Origin: Chitinophagaceae bacterium
Lineage (GTDB): Bacteria; Bacteroidota; Bacteroidia; Chitinophagales; Chitinophagaceae
NCBI GenBank assembly: GCA_017307755.1
Contig: JAFKGQ010000008.1
Coordinates: 248,001-312,000 of the forward strand
DNA: 64,000 nucleotides
Direction of reading: 5' to 3'
Part shown: piece after piece, positions 18,643 to 27,659 of the stretch
Position numbering within the stretch: the first letter of the stretch is position 1
How the letters are laid out: each line of letters begins with the position of its first letter
Notes under the pieces: model-generated
Databases searched by the model: none
Told to the model about the DNA's origin: nothing
Seen by the model: only the letters and a program-made list of their open reading frames with translations
Program-made: the position numbers and the translations under genes

Positions 18643-21600
18643 ATGAACCAATTCCTTCGCTATTGGATGGGCTTGCCGGCCCTTTGGCTTTGCCTTATCC
18701 TAAGCCTCCCGGCCCTCGCCCAGGATCACCTCCTCAAAGGGGTGATAAAAGACGCGGAAGGCCGGCCCATCGCCGGAGCAACCATCCAGGTGAAAAATTC
18801 CGCCAAAGGCACATCCAGTGCAGCAGATGGCAGTTATTCCCTCTCTCTTTCGCCGGATGATAAAACCCTCGTCATTTCTTTCGTCGGCTATGCTACTGTC
18901 ACCATCGATATAAAAGGCCGATCGACTATCGATGTGCAGCTTGACGAAGCCCGCACGCAGCTTTCCGACGTCATGGTCGTGGGATACGGCACCCAGAAAA
19001 AATCGGATGTCACCGGCGCCATCTCATCCATCAAGAATAAGGATTTCAAAGATCAACCGGTTGCCAACCTTGCCGTGAGCATCGAAGGCAAGCTGTCCGG
19101 CATCAATGTCACCCAACCGTCGGGCACTCCCGGCGCCGGGCTCCTGGTCAGCATCCGGGGCGCGCAAAACCCGCTCTATGTGGTAGACGGCGTCCCCATG
19201 CTGAGCGAGTCCTACTCTTCCCTCAACACATCATACAATCTCTCCGGACAGCCTGTTGGCAGCGGGCAGAATGTCAGCTCCATTTCCGATATCAACCCGG
19301 ATGATATCGAGTCCATCGAGATCCTTAAAGACGCCTCCGCCGCAGCCATCTATGGCGCCAGGGCTGCCAATGGCGTCGTCCTGGTGACCACCAAAAGAGG
19401 GAAGGCCGGAAAAACCAATATCGGCCTGGACTACTACACTGGTTTTCAGAAGGTCGGGAAAAAGATCAAATTCCTGAACTCGCAACAATTCTACAACCTG
19501 ACCAACGAAGCGATTGCCAATGATATCAATGTCTATCATAACGAGTCTGCCGCTGCCGGAACCGACACTTCCCGGTATGGGCCCCTCTCCGTATTGCAGG
19601 GTGTGGGGATCGTAGACGCCGGCGGCAACCCCGTTCCCAACCCGGTCGCTTCTTATTATGATCTGGCCAAAGGCGTCAATACCAACTGGCTTGACCAGAT
19701 CTTCCGTACAGCTCCCATCAGTAATTATGAGCTCACGGCCCGGGGCGGCAGTGAGAAGACAAAATTCTTTATCGGCGGCAGTTACTTTGACCAATCCGGT
19801 ATCATCATCGAAAACTACTTTAAACGCTATAGTGTCCGTTTCAACCTTGACAACCAGGCCTCGGAACGACTGTCCTTCGGAACGACCATCACCGCCTCAC
19901 GCTCTGATAACAAAAGAAGCTTCAATGACAATACCTACACCGGGATCGTGACGAATGCGCTGGGTGCATCCCCATTGATGCCGGTGTTCAGCTCTCCCGG
20001 CATATATGCGGACTTTACCCAATACCAGGCCAGCTGGTTATCGGATAACCCCGTGAAATCGGCCCAGCAGATCAATGCCCATACCTATACCGACCGGCTG
20101 CTTGGCTCCGCTTACGCTGAGTTCAAGCTCCTGCCCTCCCTTAAGCTACGCAGCTCCTGGTCCATCGACTATAATGATGTATCGGATAACCAATACTTCT
20201 CCGCACTAACGGTAGATGCCCAAACCGTGGGTGGCAAGCTGCTCACCGGAGACCTCAAAAGTATCACCTGGATCAATGAGAATACCCTCACCTTCCAGAA
20301 AAGCTTTGGTTCACATAACCTGACCCTCCTGGGCGGATATGCGCAACAATCCCAGAAAGTACAGCAGAAGGCTTTGGAGGGAACAGGCTTCCCGCAAACG
20401 GGTAACACGCAGGATATATCCGATGCCGCCTTTGTTTCCCGTATTACCATTCCGTTCCCTGTTACAACTTCCACCTTGCATTCAGTGATCGCCCGGGTGA
20501 ATTATGATTATGATGGTAAATACCTGCTGACGGCTACCGTCCGCGCGGATGGCTCCTCCCGCTTCCCGAGCAGTCAACGCTTCGGGTATTTTCCCTCTGC
20601 TTCTCTCGGCTGGAATATCGCCAAAGAAGATTTTATAAAGAATAACGCAAATATTAATGAGCTGAAATTGCGGGTGAGCTATGGCCTCACGGGAGACCAG
20701 GAGATCCCCGACTATCAGAACCAGATCTACTGGGGAGCCCGGCGCTATAACGGTTCTGCAGGTCTTAGCCCCCTGAATCTTTCCGCACCGGCCCTCTCCT
20801 GGCAGGAGAACAAGACCTTCAATACAGGCGTCGACTTCGACCTGCTCCACCATTTTATCAATGGTTCGATAGAATATTTTGTTTCGGAACGCACCAAGCT
20901 CCTGGGGCAACAGCCGGTGGCGGGAACAACCGGCTTCGCTTCCATCATTACCAATTCGGGACAGATAGAGGACAAAGGCTGGGAATTCCAGCTGGCAACG
21001 AACAATATCCGCCGGAACGATTTCTCCTGGACCACTTCGTTCAATATTTCCTTCCTGAAGAATCGCATTAAATCGCTCGCGGTGGATAGCCAGTATGTCA
21101 GCTCTTACAACGACCAGTCACCCACCAATATCCTCAAGGTAGGCATGCCGGTGGGTGAATTCCTGGGCGTCCGTTTTGCCGGCGTCAACCCGCAGAACGG
21201 AGATGCCGAATATTATGATGGCAAGGGAACAAAGGAAAGAGCAGATCAGGTGAACTTTACCACGGATGCCACCATGATCGGCAGCCCCCGCCCCAAGTTC
21301 TTCGGCGGGCTTACCAATAATTTCAGGTATAAAGATCTCGACCTGGCCATCGCCATGCAGTTCAGCTACGGCGCCAAGGTATTCAACCTGATCCGTACGA
21401 CCTATGAAAGCCTGGGATGGTCCGGCGCCTCGGCTCCGGGATCTTCCTATCTCCCGCAGGTGTATGCGAACAATGATGCCCGTGTCAATAAACGCTGGAA
21501 GAAGCCGGGCGATATTACGGATGTCCCGAGAGCATCCTACCTCCTGCAAAACTATTTTCCTAATTCCAGCGAATTCCTGGAAAACGGATCCTACCTGAAA

Positions 21601-21822
21601 GTAAGAACCGTCAACCTGGGATATACCCTGCGTAAGATCAAATACTTCACCTCCGCCCGGGTTTATGTACAGGCACAAAACCTGCTGACCATCAGCAAAT
21701 ACATTGGTTTTGATCCGGAAGTCAGCTCCACCGGGGGAGGCAGCGACCAAACGGCGGGGATCGACTATGCCGCCTATCCGCAGGCCCGCACGTTCACCTT
21801 TGGCGCTACTATTAATTTCTAA
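18643..21822 (+). CDS. SusC-type TonB-linked outer membrane transporter
   Basis: An outer-membrane TonB-dependent importer of the SusC/RagA family, about 1059 aa, normal for the family. The start is the ATG at 18643 (MNQFLRYWMGLPALWL...), which gives a clean signal peptide ending ALAQ; an upstream TTG at 18598 would add 15 non-signal residues. After the signal comes a carboxypeptidase-like regulatory domain (KGVIKDAEGRPIAGATIQV; about residues 30-105), then the SusC signature DVMVVGYGTQKK, the plug (with LYVVDGVPM and SIEILKDASAAAIYGARAANG), and the barrel, ending in F. The SusD partner follows after 20 bp. The linked genes suggest an amine or amide substrate rather than a glycan. Confidence 0.96.
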   Translation: MNQFLRYWMGLPALWLCLILSLPALAQDHLLKGVIKDAEGRPIAGATIQVKNSAKGTSSAADGSYSLSLSPDDKTLVISFVGYATVTIDIKGRSTIDVQLDEARTQLSDVMVVGYGTQKKSDVTGAISSIKNKDFKDQPVANLAVSIEGKLSGINVTQPSGTPGAGLLVSIRGAQNPLYVVDGVPMLSESYSSLNTSYNLSGQPVGSGQNVSSISDINPDDIESIEILKDASAAAIYGARAANGVVLVTTKRGKAGKTNIGLDYYTGFQKVGKKIKFLNSQQFYNLTNEAIANDINVYHNESAAAGTDTSRYGPLSVLQGVGIVDAGGNPVPNPVASYYDLAKGVNTNWLDQIFRTAPISNYELTARGGSEKTKFFIGGSYFDQSGIIIENYFKRYSVRFNLDNQASERLSFGTTITASRSDNKRSFNDNTYTGIVTNALGASPLMPVFSSPGIYADFTQYQASWLSDNPVKSAQQINAHTYTDRLLGSAYAEFKLLPSLKLRSSWSIDYNDVSDNQYFSALTVDAQTVGGKLLTGDLKSITWINENTLTFQKSFGSHNLTLLGGYAQQSQKVQQKALEGTGFPQTGNTQDISDAAFVSRITIPFPVTTSTLHSVIARVNYDYDGKYLLTATVRADGSSRFPSSQRFGYFPSASLGWNIAKEDFIKNNANINELKLRVSYGLTGDQEIPDYQNQIYWGARRYNGSAGLSPLNLSAPALSWQENKTFNTGVDFDLLHHFINGSIEYFVSERTKLLGQQPVAGTTGFASIITNSGQIEDKGWEFQLATNNIRRNDFSWTTSFNISFLKNRIKSLAVDSQYVSSYNDQSPTNILKVGMPVGEFLGVRFAGVNPQNGDAEYYDGKGTKERADQVNFTTDATMIGSPRPKFFGGLTNNFRYKDLDLAIAMQFSYGAKVFNLIRTTYESLGWSGASAPGSSYLPQVYANNDARVNKRWKKPGDITDVPRASYLLQNYFPNSSEFLENGSYLKVRTVNLGYTLRKIKYFTSARVYVQAQNLLTISKYIGFDPEVSSTGGGSDQTAGIDYAAYPQARTFTFGATINF

Positions 21823-21842
21823 GCTCCTGTAAATTGAATACA

Positions 21843-23234
21843 ATGACAAAACATAAATATATTCGTTTCCTTCCCGCGATCGCCTTGCTGGCCGTGCTGA
21901 CCACCGGCTGCAGCAAGCTGAACCAGGTTTCTACTACCAGTGTTGCCGCTGCCGCGATGTTCAAGGATACCACCAGTCTTAAAGAGGCCCTCACCGGCTT
22001 ATACAGCACCCTGGAAGTACAACCCTATTACGGCGCTTACTATCCCATGCTGTCCGACCTTAACAGTGACAATGGGATTGCCGGCGGGTATAACAATACC
22101 TCCCTGAACGAGTTCGGGGCCTATAACGTCACCTCTTCCAATATTTTCGTGCAGAACACCTATGTAGCGCTTTATTATACTATTGCCACCGCCAATGCTA
22201 TCCTCGCCGGGGATAAGGGTATCCCCGATACGGCTGCACAAACACAACAGACCATCGCTTCCGCCAACGGCCAGGCCCTGGCTATCCGCGCGCTGGCGCA
22301 TTTCGATCTACTGCGGGCGTTTGGTTACCATTGGGACACGACTTCCATTTATGGCATCCCGGTGGTCACCACTCCTCAGACGGCATCCGACGTAGTTCCC
22401 CGAAGCACGGTAGCACAAACCTATACCGCCATCATCTCCGATCTCCGGCAAGCCGGTTCCCTTCTCAGCGGAAACGCCAGCCGGAACCCCAATTACATCA
22501 ATCCCGCCATCATCAATGCTCTATTAGCAAGGGTCTACCTTTATAAAAAAGATTATGTCAATGCAGCGGCCTACGCTACCCTGGTGATCAATGACGGCGC
22601 TTACAGTCTCCTGGATCAGAATAACTTTCCTTCTATTTATACCTCCCGGAACAGCAAGGAATCTATTTTTGAATTGCCCTTTAATCAACAAAATCAAAGC
22701 GGGTACAATATCTCGACCTATGCCAGGCCCAATGCCGCCTCTACCGAGGTCCTTTTTATTGCTTCCCAGCAACTGCAAACCTTTTTCCAAAACCGGCCAG
22801 CCGACCAGCGTATTAACCTCCTGGACTATAACAGTTCCAATTTCCAGCCCAATGGCCGGACGCTGAAATATTCCAGTGATATCAGTCAAAAAGACAACTC
22901 CGCCTATGTCATTCGTATCCCGGAAATGTATCTTATCCGCGCGGAAGCGCTGGGGCGAAGCAACGGACTGGCAGACCTTAATACCGTCCTGACCAACCGC
23001 GGGATGACGGCGCTGACTTCTTCCGATGTTCCGGATGACGCGACCTATGCGCAGGCAATAGCTGATGAGAACAGAGCAGAGTTCAATTTCGAAGGGCATC
23101 GGTTTTTCGACCTGGCCCGTACCGGGCAGATCGCGGGTGTGCTGGGAGTGCCTGCTACCAATGCAGTTTGGCCGATACCCCTGGTTCAGTTAACGGCCAC
23201 GCATGGAGCCGTTGTTCAAAATCCCGGCTACTAA
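21843..23234 (+). CDS. SusD/RagB-type surface lipoprotein
   Basis: Substrate-binding surface lipoprotein that forms the lid on SusC. The start is the ATG at 21843 (MTKHKYIRFLPAIALLAVLTTGC); an upstream TTG at 21834 is less likely. Lipobox LTTGC. SusD-like features: the early EALTGLYSTLE helix, ALAIRALAHFDLLRAFG at about residues 140-156, KDYVNAAAYATLVI TPR-like helix, RIPEMYLIRAEAL, and the C-terminal ENRAEFNFEGHRFFDLAR signature. It is 463 aa, slightly short but in range. It lies 20 bp after SusC and 34 bp before the amine oxidase gene. Confidence 0.95.
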   Translation: MTKHKYIRFLPAIALLAVLTTGCSKLNQVSTTSVAAAAMFKDTTSLKEALTGLYSTLEVQPYYGAYYPMLSDLNSDNGIAGGYNNTSLNEFGAYNVTSSNIFVQNTYVALYYTIATANAILAGDKGIPDTAAQTQQTIASANGQALAIRALAHFDLLRAFGYHWDTTSIYGIPVVTTPQTASDVVPRSTVAQTYTAIISDLRQAGSLLSGNASRNPNYINPAIINALLARVYLYKKDYVNAAAYATLVINDGAYSLLDQNNFPSIYTSRNSKESIFELPFNQQNQSGYNISTYARPNAASTEVLFIASQQLQTFFQNRPADQRINLLDYNSSNFQPNGRTLKYSSDISQKDNSAYVIRIPEMYLIRAEALGRSNGLADLNTVLTNRGMTALTSSDVPDDATYAQAIADENRAEFNFEGHRFFDLARTGQIAGVLGVPATNAVWPIPLVQLTATHGAVVQNPGY

Positions 23235-23267
23235 GCAAAAGGGTCTATTCACAAAAGAAAAAAATCT

Positions 23268-24926
23268 ATGGCACACGATCCGCTGACCGGTCTGCTACTG
23301 CGAATCTTCCACTCTTCCATCCGGGAGAACGAAGAAAGCGCACGGCTGTGGCAGGCCCGCCAGGAAAGCCGTCGCCGCTTCCTTAAAGAATCGGTTCTGG
23401 CGGCCGGCGGTTTGCTTTTCTCATCATTCATCGGCATAGGCAGTAGTTTGCCGTCTCCGGAAGGAGTCCAGCAGGCCAGCCACCGCCCACCGTCAATCGG
23501 CCCCACGCCGACGAGCGCAGGACCCTCATCCACCATCGCTATTGTCGGCGCGGGTATGGCAGGGTTGCATGCCGCTTATTGCCTGAAACAAAAAGGCTTC
23601 TCTTCCACCATCTACGAAGCTTCCGCCAGGCCCGGCGGCCGCATGTTTACCATGAAAGATGTTTTCGGTCCCGGTCTGACCACCGATGTCGGCGGCGAGT
23701 TCGTCGATACCACCCATACCGAGATCCTCCGCCTGGTCCATCAATTAGGATTGGAATGCTATGACCTGCGCGCAGATCACCTCATCCCGAAATCCTTCTG
23801 GTTTGAAGGACAGCTAAAAAGCCAGAAGGAACTGCGCGAAGCTATTGCCCCTTTCGTCCACCGGATCATGCAGGATATTCATGCGCTGCCGCCAGTGATC
23901 AGCCATCGATCTGCGGATGAATTCCGCCGGCTGGATGAGCTATCCATCCTCGAGTACCTTCGGTCGGTTGGCATTGGCGGCTGGCTCTTTAATTTCCTGA
24001 ACGTCGTGCTCAGCCGGGAATATGGGATGGAGGCATCCGAGCAATCCGCCGTCAATTTCCTGATCATGTTCGAACCGCCGCTGAAAAAAGATGCCGATTA
24101 TGAGCTCTTCGGTCAGGATCATGAAGTTTTCAAGATCAAAGGAGGCAGCCAGCATCTTACCGACAAGCTCTATGCACAGGTGAAAGACCAGGTAGTTTTC
24201 GAAACGCCGCTGACCTCCCTGCGTCCTGATACTGACGGGAAAGGCTATGTGCTGGAATTCGCGGACGCCCGGGGGCGCCGGCAGGAGAAAGCAGACTACG
24301 TGATCCTCACCCTCCCTTTTACCATCCTCCGGACATTGGATCTACAGATCCCTTTATCACCGGAAAAGAAAAAATGTATCCAGGAGATCGGCTATGGCAA
24401 CAGCTGTAAATTTATTATGGGCATGAAAGAGAAAGCCTGGAGACATGCCGGCCGCCAGGGCTATACCTTCACGGATCTGTCCTTTGGCTGTGGATGGGAT
24501 AGCACCCAGTTTCAGTCGGCATCACTGGGTAGCTTTACGGTTTTTGGCGGCGGCGATTTCGGCGAGAACATGCGCCGGAGCAAAGAAGAAGACCTTGTTC
24601 AACAATACCTGCCGGCGCTCGATACCATCTATAAAGGTGCGTCCCAGAATTATACTGGCCGTAACCTGAAATTCTGCTGGGCCGGTCATCCCTATAGCAA
24701 GGCAGGATACAGCAGCTTTAAAAAAGGCCAGTGGTCCACGCTCGCCGGCTGGGAAGGCGTTCCTGTAGGAAATGTCTTCTTTGCGGGGGAACATGTCAGT
24801 CGTGAATTCCAGGGGTACATGAACGGAGCAGCCGAGACTGGCCGGGTAGCCGCGGAATCCGTGATGGCCCGCATCCATCAGCCCTCATCCTCATTAAAAC
24901 AGTCTACAATAACATATCATGAATAA
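23268..24926 (+). CDS. Flavin monoamine oxidase with twin-arginine signal
   Basis: A 552-aa FAD-dependent amine oxidase. The N-terminal 60 residues include SRRRFLKES at 34-42 followed by a hydrophobic stretch (VLAAGGLLFSSFIGIG), a twin-arginine export signal, so the enzyme probably acts in the periplasm. The FAD-binding Rossmann motif is AIVGAGMAGLHAA (91-103) with YEASARPGGR downstream; the C-terminal VFFAGEHVS and GYMNGAAETGRVAA are the second flavin-contacting region of the family. Predicted reaction: oxidation of a primary amine to an aldehyde with ammonia and peroxide. In this operon the substrate may be a diamine or aminated compound imported by SusCD. The last 8 bp overlap the next gene. 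Confidence 0.88.
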   Translation: MAHDPLTGLLLRIFHSSIRENEESARLWQARQESRRRFLKESVLAAGGLLFSSFIGIGSSLPSPEGVQQASHRPPSIGPTPTSAGPSSTIAIVGAGMAGLHAAYCLKQKGFSSTIYEASARPGGRMFTMKDVFGPGLTTDVGGEFVDTTHTEILRLVHQLGLECYDLRADHLIPKSFWFEGQLKSQKELREAIAPFVHRIMQDIHALPPVISHRSADEFRRLDELSILEYLRSVGIGGWLFNFLNVVLSREYGMEASEQSAVNFLIMFEPPLKKDADYELFGQDHEVFKIKGGSQHLTDKLYAQVKDQVVFETPLTSLRPDTDGKGYVLEFADARGRRQEKADYVILTLPFTILRTLDLQIPLSPEKKKCIQEIGYGNSCKFIMGMKEKAWRHAGRQGYTFTDLSFGCGWDSTQFQSASLGSFTVFGGGDFGENMRRSKEEDLVQQYLPALDTIYKGASQNYTGRNLKFCWAGHPYSKAGYSSFKKGQWSTLAGWEGVPVGNVFFAGEHVSREFQGYMNGAAETGRVAAESVMARIHQPSSSLKQSTITYHE

Positions 24927-26223
24927 TGCACAAAGGATCATGGACAGAAGAAAGAAATTCGTACCCGATGCCATCGGCATCTTCAGTCCGTCCACCGCTG
25001 TCAGCGCGAAAGGAAGTCTTGTCACCGATGCCGATGGAAGAGAGCTGATCGATTTTGCCGGCGGTATCGGCGTCGTCAATGCCGGTCACTGCCCGCCTCC
25101 GGTGGTGGAAGCCATCGCGAAGCAAGCTGCTACCCTCATCCATTGCAGCTTCAATGTCGCCACCTATGATCTTTATATGCAACTGGCGGAGAAACTGGCC
25201 AGTCTCTTCCCGCACGGGGAGCATACCAAGGTCATGCTGACCAATTCCGGGGCCGAGAGCATCGAGAATGTCATCAAGATCGCCCGGCAGGCTACCGGAC
25301 GTCCCGCCGTTGTCTGCTACAGCAATGCCTTCCACGGCCGTACCCTCATGGCAATGAGCCTTACGTCTAAAGTAGGTTATAAGCTGGGATGCGGACCCTA
25401 TGCGCCGGAAGTGTACCGGATCCCTTTTCCCGACTACTATCGTCATGGCAGCGGTCTCAACCTGGAGGAGTTTTCGGATAGTTATTTGCGCGAGCTGGAA
25501 AATTTCTTCCAAACGCAGGTGCCTGCTTCCCAGGTAGCCGCCATTCTCCTCGAACCGGTGCAGGGTGAGGGCGGCTTCAATGTCGTGCCGGCCAAGTACC
25601 TCTCCGGGCTGCGGCAGATCTGTGATAAATATGGTATCCTTCTCATCCTCGATGAAGTGCAGAGCGGTTTCGGCCGCACCGGCAAATGGGCGGCCTATCA
25701 GCATTATGATGTGCTCCCGGACCTTTCCGTATGGGCCAAATCCATGGGCTCCGGAATGCCCATCGGCGCGGTTATCGGCAAAGCCGCGATCATGGATGCC
25801 TGCAAACCTTCCACCATCGGAGGGACCTACCCGGGTAATCCTGTGTGCTGTGCGGCCTCGCTGGCAACCATCGGGTACATGGAACACATCGATATCAATG
25901 CGCTGGGCAGGAGAGTGGGAGACACCGTCAGAAGCCGCTTCGAAACTTTTAAACAGAAATTCCCGGCCATCGGGGATGTAAGAGGATTAGGCGCTATGAT
26001 GGCTTTTGAGTTGGTGAAAAATAAAGATCCCTTCCAGCCCGATGCCGATCTCTGCAAACGGCTGATCACCTACTGTGCCGGCGAGGGGCTCGTTATCATC
26101 AATGCGGGCGTATACGGCAACGTGATCCGGGTGCTCAGCCCCCTGGTGATCGAGCCGGAGCTATTGCATAAGGGATTGGACATTATCGAATCCGGATTAC
26201 TGGCACTCGGTGCGCAAAACTAA
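24919..26223 (+). CDS. Class III aminotransferase, 4-aminobutyrate aminotransferase-like (copy 1)
   Basis: A 434-aa PLP-dependent class III aminotransferase. Visible motifs: FAGGIGVVNAGH (about 50-61), TNSGAESIENVIKIAR (PLP phosphate region), AFHGRTLMAMSLTSK, EPVQGEGGF, LILDEVQSGFGRTGK and the PLP lysine in VWAKSMGSGMP (about K274). These match GABA aminotransferases, which convert 4-aminobutyrate and 2-oxoglutarate to succinic semialdehyde and glutamate. The start overlaps the amine oxidase by 8 bp, and the stop is 5 bp before the dehydrogenase gene. The exact omega-amino substrate is not fixed by the motifs. Confidence 0.88.
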   Translation: MNNAQRIMDRRKKFVPDAIGIFSPSTAVSAKGSLVTDADGRELIDFAGGIGVVNAGHCPPPVVEAIAKQAATLIHCSFNVATYDLYMQLAEKLASLFPHGEHTKVMLTNSGAESIENVIKIARQATGRPAVVCYSNAFHGRTLMAMSLTSKVGYKLGCGPYAPEVYRIPFPDYYRHGSGLNLEEFSDSYLRELENFFQTQVPASQVAAILLEPVQGEGGFNVVPAKYLSGLRQICDKYGILLILDEVQSGFGRTGKWAAYQHYDVLPDLSVWAKSMGSGMPIGAVIGKAAIMDACKPSTIGGTYPGNPVCCAASLATIGYMEHIDINALGRRVGDTVRSRFETFKQKFPAIGDVRGLGAMMAFELVKNKDPFQPDADLCKRLITYCAGEGLVIINAGVYGNVIRVLSPLVIEPELLHKGLDIIESGLLALGAQN

Positions 26224-26228
26224 AACAG

Positions 26229-27659
26229 ATGAACAAACTGTATATCAACGGAGAGTGGGTCGATGCTATCGATGGGGAAACCCTCGACCTGATCAATCCC
26301 GCTACGGAAGAGAAGATCATCACCCTTCCTGCGGCGGGTGGCAAGGACTGCCATATCGCCATTGCTGCCGCTGAAAAAGCCTTCGTCCAGTGGAGCAAGA
26401 CGACTCCCTATACCCGGGCTGTCATCCTGAAATCGGCCGCACAGTATATACGAGATAACCTTACCGCCTTCGCCGGCGACATGGTGACCGAAAGCGGTAA
26501 ACCGCTGGCAGAAGCAAAAGGAGAGTGGACCGTCGCCGCCAATCTCTTCGAGTGGTATGCGGAAGAGGCCAAAAGGGCCTATGGCAGGGTCATTCCCACC
26601 AACCGGCCCGATAAGCGCAGTTCCGTGATCTGGCAGCCGATGGGTGTCATCGGAGTGATCACGGCCTGGAATTTTCCGGCATATAATCCGGCCCGCGCCT
26701 GGGCCGCCGCCCTTGCCGCGGGTTGCACGTTAGTCGTCAAACCTGCCGAAACCACGCCCTTGTCAGCCTTTAGACTGGCCGATGCATTGATCCGGTCCGG
26801 ATTACCTCCAGGCGTTCTCAACCTGCTCATCGGTGACCCGGCTTCCATCGGCGAGGAAATGTTGAACAACCCCGCCCTCCGGAAGATCAGCTTCACAGGC
26901 AGTACCCGCGTAGGAAAATTATTAATGGATGGCGCTTCCCGTACGCACACCAAATTGTCGCTGGAACTGGGCGGCAACGCGCCGGTGCTGATCTTTGGCG
27001 ACGTGGATATAGAGAAGACGGCCAGGGCTGCCGCTTCAGCCAGGTTCCGCAACAACGGGCAGGTATGCATCGCGCCCCAGCGCTTTTATGTCGAACAGTC
27101 GATCTTTGAGCGCTTTGCAGAGCGTTTGACACATTATGTCGCGCAGCTGAAAGTGGGCAATGGTTTCGAAGAAGGTGTTCATGTAGGTCCGTTGATCACC
27201 CGTCGTCAACGTGACAGTGTGCTGGATCTGTTGGAAAGAGCAAAGGCGCAGCAGGCACGGGTGCTCACCGGGGGACAACGGCTCGACCAAAAAGGTTTTT
27301 TTGTACAGCCTGCCGTTATCACCGGCGTAGATCAGTCTTCCGTACTGGCCCGGAACGAGATCTTCGGTCCCCTATTGCCGCTATTCTCCTTCGAAGGAAT
27401 CGATGACGCCATCGAAAAAGCAAACGATACCGAATACGGCCTGGCCGCTTATGTATTTACGAACGATCTCAATACCGCCCTCCTTGCAGCCGAACGGCTG
27501 GAATTCGGTATCGTCGGGATCAACGAATGGGCGCCACATGGAACGGAAGCTCCTTTCGGCGGATGGAAACATAGCGGGCAGGGACATGAATCCGGCCAGG
27601 AAGGGCTCTACGAATACATGGAAAAGAAACTCATCAGCATAGGAGGGCTTCCCGGATGA
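26229..27659 (+). CDS. Succinate-semialdehyde dehydrogenase-like aldehyde dehydrogenase
   Basis: A 476-aa NAD(P)-dependent aldehyde dehydrogenase of the GabD type. The cofactor-binding FTGSTRVGK, the general-base Glu in LELGGNAPVL (about E245) and the catalytic Cys in NNGQVCIAPQRF (about C280) are all present, as is EIFGPLLPLF. It would oxidise the semialdehyde made by the preceding aminotransferase to succinate, feeding the TCA cycle. It lies 5 bp after the aminotransferase and overlaps the antiporter start by 4 bp, so the three are tightly coupled. Confidence 0.9.
   Translation: MNKLYINGEWVDAIDGETLDLINPATEEKIITLPAAGGKDCHIAIAAAEKAFVQWSKTTPYTRAVILKSAAQYIRDNLTAFAGDMVTESGKPLAEAKGEWTVAANLFEWYAEEAKRAYGRVIPTNRPDKRSSVIWQPMGVIGVITAWNFPAYNPARAWAAALAAGCTLVVKPAETTPLSAFRLADALIRSGLPPGVLNLLIGDPASIGEEMLNNPALRKISFTGSTRVGKLLMDGASRTHTKLSLELGGNAPVLIFGDVDIEKTARAAASARFRNNGQVCIAPQRFYVEQSIFERFAERLTHYVAQLKVGNGFEEGVHVGPLITRRQRDSVLDLLERAKAQQARVLTGGQRLDQKGFFVQPAVITGVDQSSVLARNEIFGPLLPLFSFEGIDDAIEKANDTEYGLAAYVFTNDLNTALLAAERLEFGIVGINEWAPHGTEAPFGGWKHSGQGHESGQEGLYEYMEKKLISIGGLPG

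Noticed and set aside
19231..25887. Minus-strand frames up to 327 codons across the amine operon
   Set aside because: Shadows of SusC, SusD and the aminotransferase genes; no motif or start signal.
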